Positions 25,372 through 33,510 of a stretch of DNA of 64,000 nucleotides are shown here, in pieces. Below the pieces are notes generated by a model. It searched no databases and was not told where the DNA came from. It saw only the letters and a list, made by a program, of their open reading frames with translations. This stretch comes from an uncultured Verrucomicrobiota bacterium (GTDB taxonomy: Bacteria; Verrucomicrobiota; Verrucomicrobiia; Opitutales; Opitutaceae), in NCBI GenBank assembly GCA_903898675.1, contig CAIUGM010000031.1:1-64000 (forward strand), given 5' to 3'. Position 1 is the stretch's first letter. Each line of letters begins with the position of its first letter. Both the position numbers and the translations under genes were made by a program.

Positions 25372-25567
25372 CCGGGCGGACGCACGGCCAGGACTGCTCC
25401 GCGGCAGGTTCGCCTCCCCTCGTCTCAGACCAACCCGTCCGGAGGCCGGGTTCCACCTGCAGCGGAACGGAGCGCCCGACATCAGACCCGCGATTCCGTC
25501 CGGTATTTTGTGCGCTCGACCCGACCAACCGGGACGGCACACTTTTGCTTCTCCCGTTTATTCCTGC

Positions 25568-26146
25568 ATGACCACGCCTCCCCATGTCCGCATCATCATC
25601 TGGCTTTGGCTGATCACCGCCATCGTCGTCGGCCGGCTGGAATGGCTCAACCGGCTGCCCGGACCGGCGCTGCCAGGCCTCATCGTGGTGCTCACCGGCC
25701 TGGTGCTCACCTGCTACTTGAAGGCCCGGGGTTTCCGGGCCTGGATTGACGGCCTCGATCTGCGCGCGCTCGTGCTGCTGCATGTCACCCGTTTCGTCGG
25801 GGTTTATTTTCTGCTGCTCTACAACCGCGGCGAACTGCCGTACGCTTTCGCCGTCCCCGGCGGCTGGGGCGACATCACGGTCGCCACCCTGGCCTTGCTG
25901 GTCTGCGTGCTGCCGATGAAGGCGCCGACCCGCGTCCACGCCGTCACCATCTGGAATGTGATCGGTTTTGTGGATATTCTAATGGTCGTCGTCACGGCCG
26001 CCCGGCTCGGCTTCGAAGACATCCGGCAGCTGCGGGCGCTGACCTATCTGCCGCTCAGCCTCCTGCCCACGTTCCTGGTGCCGCTGATCATCGCGACGCA
26101 CGTGATGCTGTTCCTGCGGCTGAGCAAGAAGGCAGTCGCCCCATGA
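25568..26146 (+). CDS. Multi-pass membrane protein, unknown function
   Basis: A 192-residue hydrophobic protein with about six helices: VRIIIWLWLITAIVVGRLEWL, LIVVLTGLVLTCYL, ALVLLHVTRFVGVYFLLLYN, ITVATLALLVCVLPM, AVTIWNVIGFVDILMVVVTAA and FLVPLIIATHVMLFL. No catalytic motif is recognisable. The ATG at 25568 begins MTTPPHVRI; an extension to 25508 is not required. It overlaps the following DUF4199-like gene by four bases (ATGA), implying one operon. The upstream spacer (25372-25567) contains an imperfect inverted element but no gene. Confidence 0.7.
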   Translation: MTTPPHVRIIIWLWLITAIVVGRLEWLNRLPGPALPGLIVVLTGLVLTCYLKARGFRAWIDGLDLRALVLLHVTRFVGVYFLLLYNRGELPYAFAVPGGWGDITVATLALLVCVLPMKAPTRVHAVTIWNVIGFVDILMVVVTAARLGFEDIRQLRALTYLPLSLLPTFLVPLIIATHVMLFLRLSKKAVAP

Positions 26147-26661
26147 GACCGGAACTGACTTACGGTCTGCTGGCGGGAGCGGGTGTTTGCGTCTGGATGA
26201 GCGTTGAATTCCTGCTCGGTTTCCACACCACGCGGGTCGCGATCGGTGAATACAGCGGCTATTTCTCAACCTTGATTCCGCTGGGCATGATTTTCCTGCT
26301 GCTGAAGCGCAAGCAAGCGGCGGCCCCTGGAGCGCCGCTGGGTTTCGGCCGGGGCATTCTGGCGGGGCTCAGCGCCTCGTTCATGGCCGCGCTCGTGGTC
26401 TATACTTTCCTGGTCGCCTACAGTCAGTTCATCAACCCCGGCTGGCTGGACTATACGCTCGATTGGAAAGTCGCCCAATGGCGCGCCCAGGCCGTGAGCG
26501 AGGTCGAGATCCGCCAGAACATCACCTTCTACCGGCAGGCCAACAGTCCCGCCGGGCTCATCAGCACCATCGTGCTCGGGATGACGCTCATGGGCGGGCT
26601 GTTCTCACTCTGGCTGACGTTGGTGGTGCGGCGGATGCATCGCGGGCCGGCCGCCAGCTGA
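26143..26661 (+). CDS. DUF4199-like membrane protein
   Basis: A 172-residue membrane protein with the DUF4199 pattern: MRPELTYGLLAGAGVCVWMSVEF, a stretch GYFSTLIPLGMIFLLLKRK, then FGRGILAGLSASFMAALVVYTFLVAY and a long amphipathic segment with NITFYRQANSPAGLIS before a last helix. DUF4199 members are of unknown function and are common in Bacteroidota and Verrucomicrobiota. The start overlaps the preceding stop by ATGA. The convergent miaA gene ends 29 bases downstream. Confidence 0.8.
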   Translation: MRPELTYGLLAGAGVCVWMSVEFLLGFHTTRVAIGEYSGYFSTLIPLGMIFLLLKRKQAAAPGAPLGFGRGILAGLSASFMAALVVYTFLVAYSQFINPGWLDYTLDWKVAQWRAQAVSEVEIRQNITFYRQANSPAGLISTIVLGMTLMGGLFSLWLTLVVRRMHRGPAAS

Positions 26662-26690
26662 TTTCGTCGTGGGGGCGATTTCGGGAACCC

Positions 26691-27602
26691 CTAGACAAAC
26701 AACTCCGCGACCGTCGCCTGGCTGGCGCCGATCTGCCGGTGGTCGGGCAGCTGGGTCTTGAACCAGGTCCGCTGTTTCTTGACCAAGGCCCGGGTGTTTT
26801 GCTCGATCGCCGCCGGGAGGTCCGCCTCGGGCCGTAGTCCGCGAATAACGTCGATGGTCTCACGGTAGCCGATCGCCTTGGCGGCACTTTCGTTTTTCTC
26901 CAACCCGGCCGCCAGCAATCCGCGCACTTCTTCGATTAGCCCGGCCTGCAGCATGCCCGCCACGCGCCGGGCGATGCGCTGTTCCAATTCCTCCTTGTCC
27001 CGCACCAGCTCGCACAGCCGGATCTCGTAGGCGGCAAACGGCGCCGGGAGCGCGGCAAACTCGGCCTTAAGCTCGGCCAGCGTCCGGCCCGAGGCCAGGC
27101 ATCTTTCCAGGGCCCGGATCACCCGCCGCGGATTCTGCGTGTCCAGCGCGCCCAGGCCGAGCGGGTTCAGCTGCTGGAGTTCGGCGACGAGTGAAGCGAG
27201 CCCGGCCTGCTCCAGCCGGGCCCGCAGCCGGGCGCGCAGTTCATCCGCGACCGTGACTTCATCCGCCACGGCGGCAAAGAAGGCCTTGAGGTAAAACCCG
27301 CTGCCCCCCGTGACCAGGACCTGCCGGCCGCGCCCCAGGATATCCGCCACCGCCGCCCGGGCCAAAGTAACGTAATGCGTTACATCCATCGGCTCGGTCA
27401 CCGCCCGGATGTCGACCAGGTGGTGGGGCACGCGCACGAGCTCGGCGGCCGTCGGCTTGGCCGTGCCGATGTCCATCCCGCGATAAAACAAAAGGGAGTC
27501 GCAGGAGACAATCTCCGCCCCGTTCGCCTCGGCCCAGCGCAGCGCCAGCTCGGTTTTGCCGACGGCGGTGCAACCCGTGAGAACATGGATGGTGGGGGTC
27601 AT
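26691..27602 (-). CDS. miaA: tRNA dimethylallyltransferase
   Basis: A 303-residue enzyme adding a dimethylallyl group to A37 of tRNAs reading UNN codons. Motifs: P-loop LTGCTAVGKTELA; SCDSLLFYRGMDIGTAKP with the catalytic Asp; VPHHLVDI; and LVTGGSGFYLKAFF. The C-terminal tRNA-binding region contains NPRRVIRALERC and IGYRETIDVIRG. The ATG at 27602 gives the canonical N-terminus TPTIHVLTGC; the much longer frame to 27800 overlaps the divergent lipid-kinase promoter and repeat and is not supported. Length fits the family (about 300-316). Confidence 0.95.
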   Translation of the reverse strand: MTPTIHVLTGCTAVGKTELALRWAEANGAEIVSCDSLLFYRGMDIGTAKPTAAELVRVPHHLVDIRAVTEPMDVTHYVTLARAAVADILGRGRQVLVTGGSGFYLKAFFAAVADEVTVADELRARLRARLEQAGLASLVAELQQLNPLGLGALDTQNPRRVIRALERCLASGRTLAELKAEFAALPAPFAAYEIRLCELVRDKEELEQRIARRVAGMLQAGLIEEVRGLLAAGLEKNESAAKAIGYRETIDVIRGLRPEADLPAAIEQNTRALVKKQRTWFKTQLPDHRQIGASQATVAELFV

Positions 27603-27826
27603 GAGAGGAGGAAGGTTTTCAAAACGGCCTCTGGCTCCGAGCCAGCGACGCATAACAGGGATAGACTGATGGGGGTTGAACGCACTCAGAATCCATGACC
27701 GCCTGCGCCCCCCGGCCAGGCCACCCGCTAGCGCCCCGCCTGATGGAACCCTGGATTGTGTCGGGATTGTCACATGAAAAATCCGTGCAATCCGCACCAA
27801 CCGCCGTTTTCTTCGGAGACTCGCCC

Positions 27827-28708
27827 TTGAAAGTCCGGTTCATCTTCAACCCCCACTCCGGTCGCAACCGCAAGGACCCGTATCTTTACGACCGCGCCGT
27901 GGAATTCATCGCCCGGCACGGGCTCGACGGCACCATTGTCGCCACCGAACGGCCGCGTCACGCCACGGAGTTGGCGGCGGCGGCGGTCGCCGACGGCTGC
28001 AATCTCGTCGTCGCGATCGGCGGTGACGGCACGATGAACGAGGTCGCCAGCGCCCTGATCGGCACCCCCGCCGTCTTCGGCTTGATTCCTTGCGGCTCCG
28101 GCAACGGGCTGGGCCGGCACCTCGGGATCCCGGGCCCCGGCCACGGGGCCTTCAACACCTTGCTGCAAGGGCGGCCGCGGGCGATCGATACCGGGATGGT
28201 CAACGGCTTCGCGTTCGTCAACGCGATGGGCCTGGGGTTCGAGGCCGATATCGCCGTCCGCTTCAGCCGGCTGACGAGCCGCGGCCTCACCGGTTATTTC
28301 CGCGTCGGGGTTCCCTCCTTCTTCTCCCACCAGCCCGAGAACGTCACGGTGCATCATGCCGAAGGCACGGCGCGGCTGCGCGCGTTCACGCTCGCGGTCA
28401 TGAATTCCGACCAGTACGGCAACGACGCCCGCATCGCCCCGGGGGCGAAAATGGACGACGGCCACTTCGATCTCGTGAGCGTGCCCCAGGTCGGCTTCAT
28501 CGGTGCCTGCGGGATGCTTTACCGGCTGGGCACCGACTCCTTCGAGCAGGTCCGCGCCGTCACGCGGCTGAACAGCCCCGAATTCATCATCGAGCGGGAA
28601 AAAGCCGGCTGGGTTCACACCGACGGCGAACCGCGCGCCACCACCGCCCGGCTGGAGATATCCCTGAACCCGCAGAGCCTGCGGATCATGGTGCCGGCCG
28701 CAGTTTAG
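27827..28708 (+). CDS. Diacylglycerol-kinase-family lipid kinase
   Basis: About 293 residues of the DAGK catalytic family (YegS/BmrU-like): VRFIFNPHSGRNRKDP, VAIGGDGTMNEVASALIG, FGLIPCGSGNGLGRHLGIPG (nucleotide-binding GDGT and GSGNG), and GAKMDDGHFDLV. Phosphorylates diacylglycerol or a related lipid with ATP. I propose the TTG at 27827, eight bases after CGGAGA, because the domain begins there and the upstream in-frame ATGs (27743, 27695) lie across repeat-like sequence ATCCGTGCAATCCG. The longer start at 27743 remains possible. A REPIN follows the gene. Confidence 0.87.
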   Translation: MKVRFIFNPHSGRNRKDPYLYDRAVEFIARHGLDGTIVATERPRHATELAAAAVADGCNLVVAIGGDGTMNEVASALIGTPAVFGLIPCGSGNGLGRHLGIPGPGHGAFNTLLQGRPRAIDTGMVNGFAFVNAMGLGFEADIAVRFSRLTSRGLTGYFRVGVPSFFSHQPENVTVHHAEGTARLRAFTLAVMNSDQYGNDARIAPGAKMDDGHFDLVSVPQVGFIGACGMLYRLGTDSFEQVRAVTRLNSPEFIIEREKAGWVHTDGEPRATTARLEISLNPQSLRIMVPAAV

Positions 28709-28730
28709 GACGGACAGTGCAATGGCTGGC

Positions 28731-28802
28731 TGTAGCCGGGGTCGCTGATCCCGGTCTGGTATTACGACACCCAGGCACCGGGGTCGGCGACCCCCGGCTA
28801 CA
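28731..28802. repeat. REPIN with TGTAGCCGGGG arms
   Basis: Left arm (28731-28754) and right arm (28778-28802) are inverted copies beginning TGTAGCCGGGG, with cores GGGGTCGCTGATCCC and GGGGTCGGCGACCCC. They differ by one indel and two substitutions; the loop is about 23 bp. It separates the lipid kinase and GGDEF genes. Confidence 0.85.
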
Positions 28803-28820
28803 GCGCTAACGGAAATGCTG

Positions 28821-29750
28821 CTAGGTCTCCTTGAAAACCACCACCGTGCCGTCCGCGGATACGATGCGGTTGCGCCCGCCTTCCTTGGCGGCGTACAGGG
28901 CCCGGTCCGCCGCCGCCACGAGGTCACTCGCATTCGTGGCGTCGAACAGACTCGAAGCCACGCCGGCGCTCAGGGTGACCTCGATCGTCAGGTAATTGCC
29001 GATGACGCACGGGGTCTCCGCCAGCAGCGCACCGAGGCGGTGCATGCTGTCGATGGCGCTCTGGCGGTCGGTTTCCACCATGATGATTGCAAATTCCTCG
29101 CCACCGTAGCGCGCGACGCGGTCGACATTGCGCACCTGGCCGGCGAGCAGGCTGGCCACGTGGCGCAGGACCTCGTCACCCGTCTGGTGGCCGTAGGTGT
29201 CGTTGATCCGCTTGAAGTGGTCGATATCGACCATGACGAGTGCGAACGGCCGCTTGAAACGCATGCTGCGGTCCCATTCCTCCTCGAGGATGCGCTGGAA
29301 CTCGCGGCGGTTGAGCAGGCGCGTCAACTCATCGCGGAGGGCGAGCATGCGCAGCTGCGCGAGGGTCTCGTCCAGTTTCAGGGCGTAGCGGAGCGAGCGC
29401 TCGAGCAGGCGCGGCGTGAGCGAACCCTTGACCAGATAGTCGACCGCCCCGGCTTCCATCGCCGCGATGTCCACTTCCTCACTGTCATCGGCGGTCAGCA
29501 CGATCACGGGCGTGACGCACCCGGCGATCCGCGCCTCGCGCAGCAGGGCCAGGCCGTCCCGGTCGTCGAGCCGGTAGTCGAGCAGGCACGCGGCATACTT
29601 GCCGGTCAGGATTTTCTTCAGGCCGTCCTCGTAAGTCGCGGCCTGCTCCAGCTCGAAGGGGCCGCTGCGAAAATTCTTCACCATCTCGTGCATCAGGCGC
29701 TGTTGGACGCGATCGTCGTCAATCAGCAGGATTTTACGCAGCTTGGACAT
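28821..29750 (-). CDS. Response-regulator diguanylate cyclase (REC-GGDEF)
   Basis: A 309-residue protein. Residues 1-125 form a REC receiver domain: ILLIDDDRVQQR (acidic pocket), CLLDYRLDDRDG (phosphoacceptor Asp), VIVLTADDSEE and VDYLVKGSL. Residues about 145-305 form a GGDEF cyclase with LTRLLNRREFQRIL, VDIDHFKRINDTYGHQTGDE and ARYGGEEFAIIM (GGEEF active site). An inhibitory I-site RNVD lies exactly five residues before GGEEF. It would make c-di-GMP on phosphorylation by an unknown histidine kinase. It lies 17 bases after trpA on the same strand; no kinase is adjacent. Confidence 0.93.
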   Translation of the reverse strand: MSKLRKILLIDDDRVQQRLMHEMVKNFRSGPFELEQAATYEDGLKKILTGKYAACLLDYRLDDRDGLALLREARIAGCVTPVIVLTADDSEEVDIAAMEAGAVDYLVKGSLTPRLLERSLRYALKLDETLAQLRMLALRDELTRLLNRREFQRILEEEWDRSMRFKRPFALVMVDIDHFKRINDTYGHQTGDEVLRHVASLLAGQVRNVDRVARYGGEEFAIIMVETDRQSAIDSMHRLGALLAETPCVIGNYLTIEVTLSAGVASSLFDATNASDLVAAADRALYAAKEGGRNRIVSADGTVVVFKET

Positions 29751-29767
29751 GGCAGGGAAAGGGACGT

Positions 29768-30565
29768 TCAATGGACGCCGGCGACCAGGCCGGCCGCGGT
29801 GATGCGCAAGCGGGCCGGGAGCCCGGCGCGGTTGTCGAGGTTTTCCTTGATGACGTTGACGAGCGCACTTCCGACCACGACACCATCGGCCGAACGGGCG
29901 ACTTCTTTAACCTGCTCGGGCGTGGAGATACCGAAACCCACCACCACGGGCAGGTCCGTGTACTGGCTGATCCGCGCGACTGTCTCGGGAATATTCGCCG
30001 CGACCTTGCCGCGCACCCCGGTTACGCCTTCGCGTGAGACATAATACACAAAACCCGTCGCCGCCGCGCAAATCCGGGCCAGCCGCTCGGCCGGGGTGGT
30101 CGGGGCCACGATGAAAACCGTCTTCACCCCGTGCTTCTTGCAGGCAGCGAGGACCTCGCCGGCCTCCTCGGGCGGCAGGTCCAGCGTCAGCAGGCCGTCT
30201 ACGCCGGCGGCCTTGGCCTCGCGCACGTACTGGTCGACGCCATTGGAGAAAACCAGGTTGTAGTAAGTGTAGAAGACGATCGGTACCTGGCTCTTTTCCC
30301 GGATCTGCCGGACCAGGTCGAAGACCCGCGCCGCGGTCATGCCGCTGTCCAGCGCGCGTTGTGCCGCCAGCTGGTTGGTCAGGCCGTCCGCCAGCGGGTC
30401 GGAAAAGGGCACCCCCAGTTCCAGGATGTCGGCCCCGGCGTCGATGACCGCCCGGCAGGCCGCCAGGGAGGCATCAAAATCAGGATCACCCGCGCACAGG
30501 TAGGCGACAAACGCGGCGCGTTTTTCGCCGGTGGCACGGGCAAAGACTTGGGCAATCCGATCCAT
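29768..30565 (-). CDS. trpA: Tryptophan synthase alpha subunit
   Basis: A 265-residue TIM-barrel enzyme cleaving indole-3-glycerol phosphate to indole and glyceraldehyde-3-phosphate, working with TrpB. Motifs: FVAYLCAGDPDF, GADILELGVPFSDPLADG (catalytic Glu), LTLDLPPEEAGE with catalytic Asp, FIVAPTTPAERL, GFVYYVSREGVTGVR and VVVGFGISTPEQV. No trpB or other trp gene is in the window, so trpA is detached from the usual operon here. The REC-GGDEF gene follows 17 bases downstream. Confidence 0.96.
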   Translation of the reverse strand: MDRIAQVFARATGEKRAAFVAYLCAGDPDFDASLAACRAVIDAGADILELGVPFSDPLADGLTNQLAAQRALDSGMTAARVFDLVRQIREKSQVPIVFYTYYNLVFSNGVDQYVREAKAAGVDGLLTLDLPPEEAGEVLAACKKHGVKTVFIVAPTTPAERLARICAAATGFVYYVSREGVTGVRGKVAANIPETVARISQYTDLPVVVGFGISTPEQVKEVARSADGVVVGSALVNVIKENLDNRAGLPARLRITAAGLVAGVH

Positions 30566-30610
30566 GTAATTAGGAAGGTCGAAAGCTAGACGCCACGGGT
30601 CGAGCGTAAA

Positions 30611-31477
30611 TTACAGTGGCTGACCGCTTTCGCAGGAAAATTCAACCAGTACAGGGCGGTGATCGGACAGCATGCAACGCACGACTTCCGCGTGCGGCAT
30701 GCGGCATTCGTCGGGCAGAAACACGTAATCGAGGGCCCGGGCGGGCAGCAGCGAGGGAAACGTGCGGCCGGTCTTGGGCAGCAGGGTGTAGTTCCGCGAT
30801 TGCTCGAGATAGCCCAGCAACGTGGCGGTGGCGTCCGGCGCCGTAGCCGGGGTGTTGAAATCGCCGCAGACCACCGGGGACATGCGCCACTGCGCCGACC
30901 GGCGCGCGCGCTGTTCATCGAGGTATTTCATCAGGAGGGCGGCCTGCTTGAGCCGTTGCACCCGCGAGCGGTGGTTCAGGTGGATATTGACCAGCGGCAG
31001 CCGCCCCGCCGGCGAGTCGACCTCGGCAAAGAGAAAACCCTTTTCCCCCACCGTGCCGCGCCCGAAGGACACCGTGTCAAAGTGGTGGATGGGCCAGCGC
31101 GAGAGAATGGCATTCCCGTAGTTGAGGTGGTAGCGCCCCACCCGCCGGTTGTGCACGCCGTGCGCCCCATACCCCAGCCCCGAGTGCTCGCGCAGGAAGG
31201 CCAGGTGATCGAAACTGCCGCTCCACCGGGAATTTTCGTCGATTTCCTGCAAGGCGACGATGTCCACCTTCAGCCGCTGGATCAGCGCAGCGATTTTCAA
31301 CAGATTGGACCGGATTTTGGCCCCGGACCGCAGTCCCTGGTGCAAGGGCATCGCCCCGCGGGCATGGGCGATATTGAAAGTCAGCAGACGCAACCGGGAC
31401 ATGCCTTTGAGCAAGAGGAGCCCGCCCCCGCCCGCAACGGCAATCGGCGGGAGAATGATTGACAGGCGGCGCACCAC
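30611..31477 (-). CDS. Endonuclease/exonuclease/phosphatase family protein with N-terminal anchor
   Basis: A 288-residue EEP-superfamily hydrolase. It starts (GTG) with a hydrophobic segment LSIILPPIAVAGGGGLLLL, a likely membrane anchor, then LRLLTFNIAHARG, IVALQEIDENSRWSG (metal-binding Glu), GYGAHGVHN, LPLVNIHLNHRS, VVCGDFNTPATAPD (catalytic Asp-Asn) and LDYVFLPDEC with ...SDHRPVLVEF (catalytic His). Substrates of this superfamily range from DNA to phospholipids and phosphoinositides; here unknown. An alternative ATG at 31402 would remove the anchor. The gene is followed by trpA on the same strand. Confidence 0.85.
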   Translation of the reverse strand: MVRRLSIILPPIAVAGGGGLLLLKGMSRLRLLTFNIAHARGAMPLHQGLRSGAKIRSNLLKIAALIQRLKVDIVALQEIDENSRWSGSFDHLAFLREHSGLGYGAHGVHNRRVGRYHLNYGNAILSRWPIHHFDTVSFGRGTVGEKGFLFAEVDSPAGRLPLVNIHLNHRSRVQRLKQAALLMKYLDEQRARRSAQWRMSPVVCGDFNTPATAPDATATLLGYLEQSRNYTLLPKTGRTFPSLLPARALDYVFLPDECRMPHAEVVRCMLSDHRPVLVEFSCESGQPL

Positions 31478-31505
31478 TCAGGATGTTCCCGGCTCCCAAT
31501 TTTAC

Positions 31506-31583
31506 GGCGGCCATAGCTCAGCTGGTTAGAGCACAAGATTGTGATTCTTGGGGTCGCGGGTTCGAATCCCGTTGGCCGCCCCA
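31506..31583 (+). tRNA. tRNA-His (GTG anticodon)
   Basis: A full cloverleaf: acceptor GCGGCCA (31507-31513) pairs with TGGCCGC (31573-31579); D-stem GCTC/GAGC; anticodon stem CAAGA/TCTTG with loop TTGTGAT, anticodon GTG at 31541-31543; T-arm GTTCGAATC. G-1 (31506) can pair with C73 (31580), the tRNA-His identity feature, and CCA (31581-31583) is encoded. Confidence 0.97.
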
Positions 31584-31680
31584 CTTTTAGCTTAGCGGTT
31601 GAGGGCAGGTTGTTTTCAAATCGTAACTTTTGTAAATATCCCCTCGCCTCCCCGGCCGGTTCTTGTATCCCGTGTCAGGC

Positions 31681-32316
31681 ATGATTTCCCTGAAGAAGCT
31701 GCTGGGTAAGGAGGAGAAGTTCTACGACCTGCTGGAGGCCAGTGCAGAGGAGGCCAAGGCCAGCACCGGTCTGCTCGCCAAGATTCTGGGCACCGACGGC
31801 GCCGCCCAGGCCTCCAACATCCACGATATCATCCAGACGCGCCGGAAGGACAAGCGCATCACCCAGCAGATCACCGAGGAACTCTGCAAGACCTTCGTCA
31901 CCCCGCTGGAACGCGAGGACATCGAGGCCCTTTCGCTCGCCCTGTATCGCATCCCGAAAACTGTCGAGAAAATCGTCGAGCGCCTGACCATCTGCCCCGC
32001 CCGCGTGCCGCGCGAGAGCCTGCAGCGCCAGGTCGTGCTGCTCGAGGACGCCGTGGCTTCCGTCGACTTCATGGTGAAACAGCTGCGCAAGGGCACCCAG
32101 ATCGAGCGCATCCAGGACGCCCATTCCCGCCTGCAGTTCGCCGAGGGCGAGGCCGACAAGGTCATGCTCGCCCTGGTCAAGGACCTCTACAACGGCCCCT
32201 ACGAGGCCAAGGAGGTCGTCATCCTCATGGAGCTTTACGATCTGGTGGAGACGGCCGTGGACCGCGCGCGTGACGCCGGCCAGGTCGTCTTCCTCATCAT
32301 GCTGAAATATTCCTAA
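31681..32316 (+). CDS. DUF47 (PhoU-like) regulator of PiT phosphate transporter
   Basis: A 211-residue helical-bundle protein of the DUF47/TIGR00153 family, structurally like PhoU: FYDLLEASAEEAKASTGLLAK, RRKDKRITQQITEELCKTFVTPLEREDIEAL, IPKTVEKIVERLTICPA, VVLLEDAVASVDFMVKQLRKG and LMELYDLVETAVDRARDAGQ. Such genes are typically next to pitA-type phosphate transporters, as here (starting at 32399), and are thought to modulate them. The ATG at 31681 begins MISLKKLLGKEEKFYDLL; the extension to 31663 is short. It follows the tRNA-His gene. Confidence 0.92.
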   Translation: MISLKKLLGKEEKFYDLLEASAEEAKASTGLLAKILGTDGAAQASNIHDIIQTRRKDKRITQQITEELCKTFVTPLEREDIEALSLALYRIPKTVEKIVERLTICPARVPRESLQRQVVLLEDAVASVDFMVKQLRKGTQIERIQDAHSRLQFAEGEADKVMLALVKDLYNGPYEAKEVVILMELYDLVETAVDRARDAGQVVFLIMLKYS

Positions 32317-32398
32317 GCCCGCTGCGCTTTGCCGGGCGACCGGCCCGGACAAACACCGGCCGGCCTGCAGGCCGGAACGGCGCTAGCGACCGAGCCCC

Positions 32399-33466
32399 AT
32401 GACAATTTTCCTGATCGTCCTCCTGACGGCGTTGGTGTTCGAATACATCAACGGCTTTCACGATGCCGCCAACGCCATCGCCACGGTCGTCTCGACCAAG
32501 GTCCTGACCCCGCGCCAGGCGATCACGCTGGCCGCCGTGTTCAATCTCGTCGGCGCCCTGGCCGGCACGGCTGTCGCCAGCACCATCGGCAAGGGCCTGG
32601 TCGACACCAACGTGGTGACGATGGTGACCATCTTCTCCGGCCTCACCGGTGCCATCATCTGGAACCTCCTGACCTGGTGGCTGGGCCTGCCGTCGAGTTC
32701 CAGTCACGCGCTGATCGGCGGACTGTGCGGCGCCGCCGTGGCCTCGGCCGGCAACGACTGGGGGGTGCTGCGCTGGGCCACGACCGACGCCAAGGGTGCC
32801 GCCGCCGGCCTCTGGCCCAAGGTCGTGCTCCCCATGATCAGCTCGCCGCTGGCCGGCTTCTTCGGCGGCGCGCTCCTGATGTTCCTGCTCACGATGATGA
32901 TTCACCGGCTGCGGCCGCGCGTGGTGAACAACCTCTTCGGCAAGCTGCAGCTCGTGAGCGCGGGCTTCATGGCCCACAGCCACGGCTCGAACGATGCCCA
33001 GAAAACCATGGGCATCATCGCGCTCGCCCTCTTCACCGGCACGAAATCCGGCGCCTTTAAGAACCTGCCGGATTGGCTGTCTTTCCTCCGCACGCCCGAG
33101 TTCGTCGTCGATAAGTGGGTGATTTTCACCTGCGCGTTCGTGATGGCGGCCGGCACCACCGCGGGAGGCTGGCGGATCATCCGCACCATGGGCCACAAGA
33201 TGGTCAAGCTGCAGCCCGTTCACGGCTTTGCCGCCGAGACGACCGCGGCCGTCATCATTCAGATTGCCTCCAACTACGGCATCCCGGTTTCCACCACCCA
33301 CGTGATCTCCACCTCGATCATGGGCGTGGGCGCCGCCAAGCGCTTTGGCGCCGTCAAGTGGGGCGTGGTGGAGAAAATCATCTGGGCCTGGGTCTTCACC
33401 CTGCCGGTCTGCGCCCTGATCGGTTTCCTGACGCAGCATCTCTGCAGCTACCTCGGGTATCACTAG
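32399..33466 (+). CDS. Low-affinity inorganic phosphate transporter, PiT family
   Basis: A 355-residue, roughly ten-helix transporter (PitA/Pit type) using a cation gradient to import phosphate-metal complexes. The two conserved PiT signature repeats are visible: VFEYINGFHDAANAIATVVSTKVL and, in the second half, FMAHSHGSNDAQKTMGIIALAL, both with GxxxxAN/ND-type motifs. A further pair, SSSHALIGGLCGAA and STTHVISTSIMGVGA, completes the duplicated core. It follows the DUF47 gene by 82 bases in the same direction. The convergent phoU gene lies 44 bases beyond, with a short palindrome between. Confidence 0.95.
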   Translation: MTIFLIVLLTALVFEYINGFHDAANAIATVVSTKVLTPRQAITLAAVFNLVGALAGTAVASTIGKGLVDTNVVTMVTIFSGLTGAIIWNLLTWWLGLPSSSSHALIGGLCGAAVASAGNDWGVLRWATTDAKGAAAGLWPKVVLPMISSPLAGFFGGALLMFLLTMMIHRLRPRVVNNLFGKLQLVSAGFMAHSHGSNDAQKTMGIIALALFTGTKSGAFKNLPDWLSFLRTPEFVVDKWVIFTCAFVMAAGTTAGGWRIIRTMGHKMVKLQPVHGFAAETTAAVIIQIASNYGIPVSTTHVISTSIMGVGAAKRFGAVKWGVVEKIIWAWVFTLPVCALIGFLTQHLCSYLGYH

Positions 33467-33480
33467 GCAGCCAGATCGGC

Positions 33481-33499
33481 GTAGGGGCGCAGCCCCTAC
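33481..33499. repeat. Short palindrome GTAGGGGC-GCA-GCCCCTAC
   Basis: Perfect 8-bp arms with a 3-nt loop between the convergent pit and phoU genes. It resembles a half-REPIN; with no T-tract on either side it is not a clear terminator. Its GGGGCGCAG is shared with the repeats at 55429 and 63506. Confidence 0.6.
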
Positions 33500-33510
33500 C
33501 CGCCCGGCCC

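Noticed and set aside
25372-25567. A REPIN in the TolC downstream spacer
   Set aside because: CTGCTCCGCGGCAGG and ACCTGCAGCGGAACGGAGC look related but do not form a consistent inverted pair.
31590-31680. Possible Pho box before the DUF47-PiT genes (CGTAAC, TTGTAAA)
   Set aside because: The repeats are not in 11-bp phase and the matches are poor.
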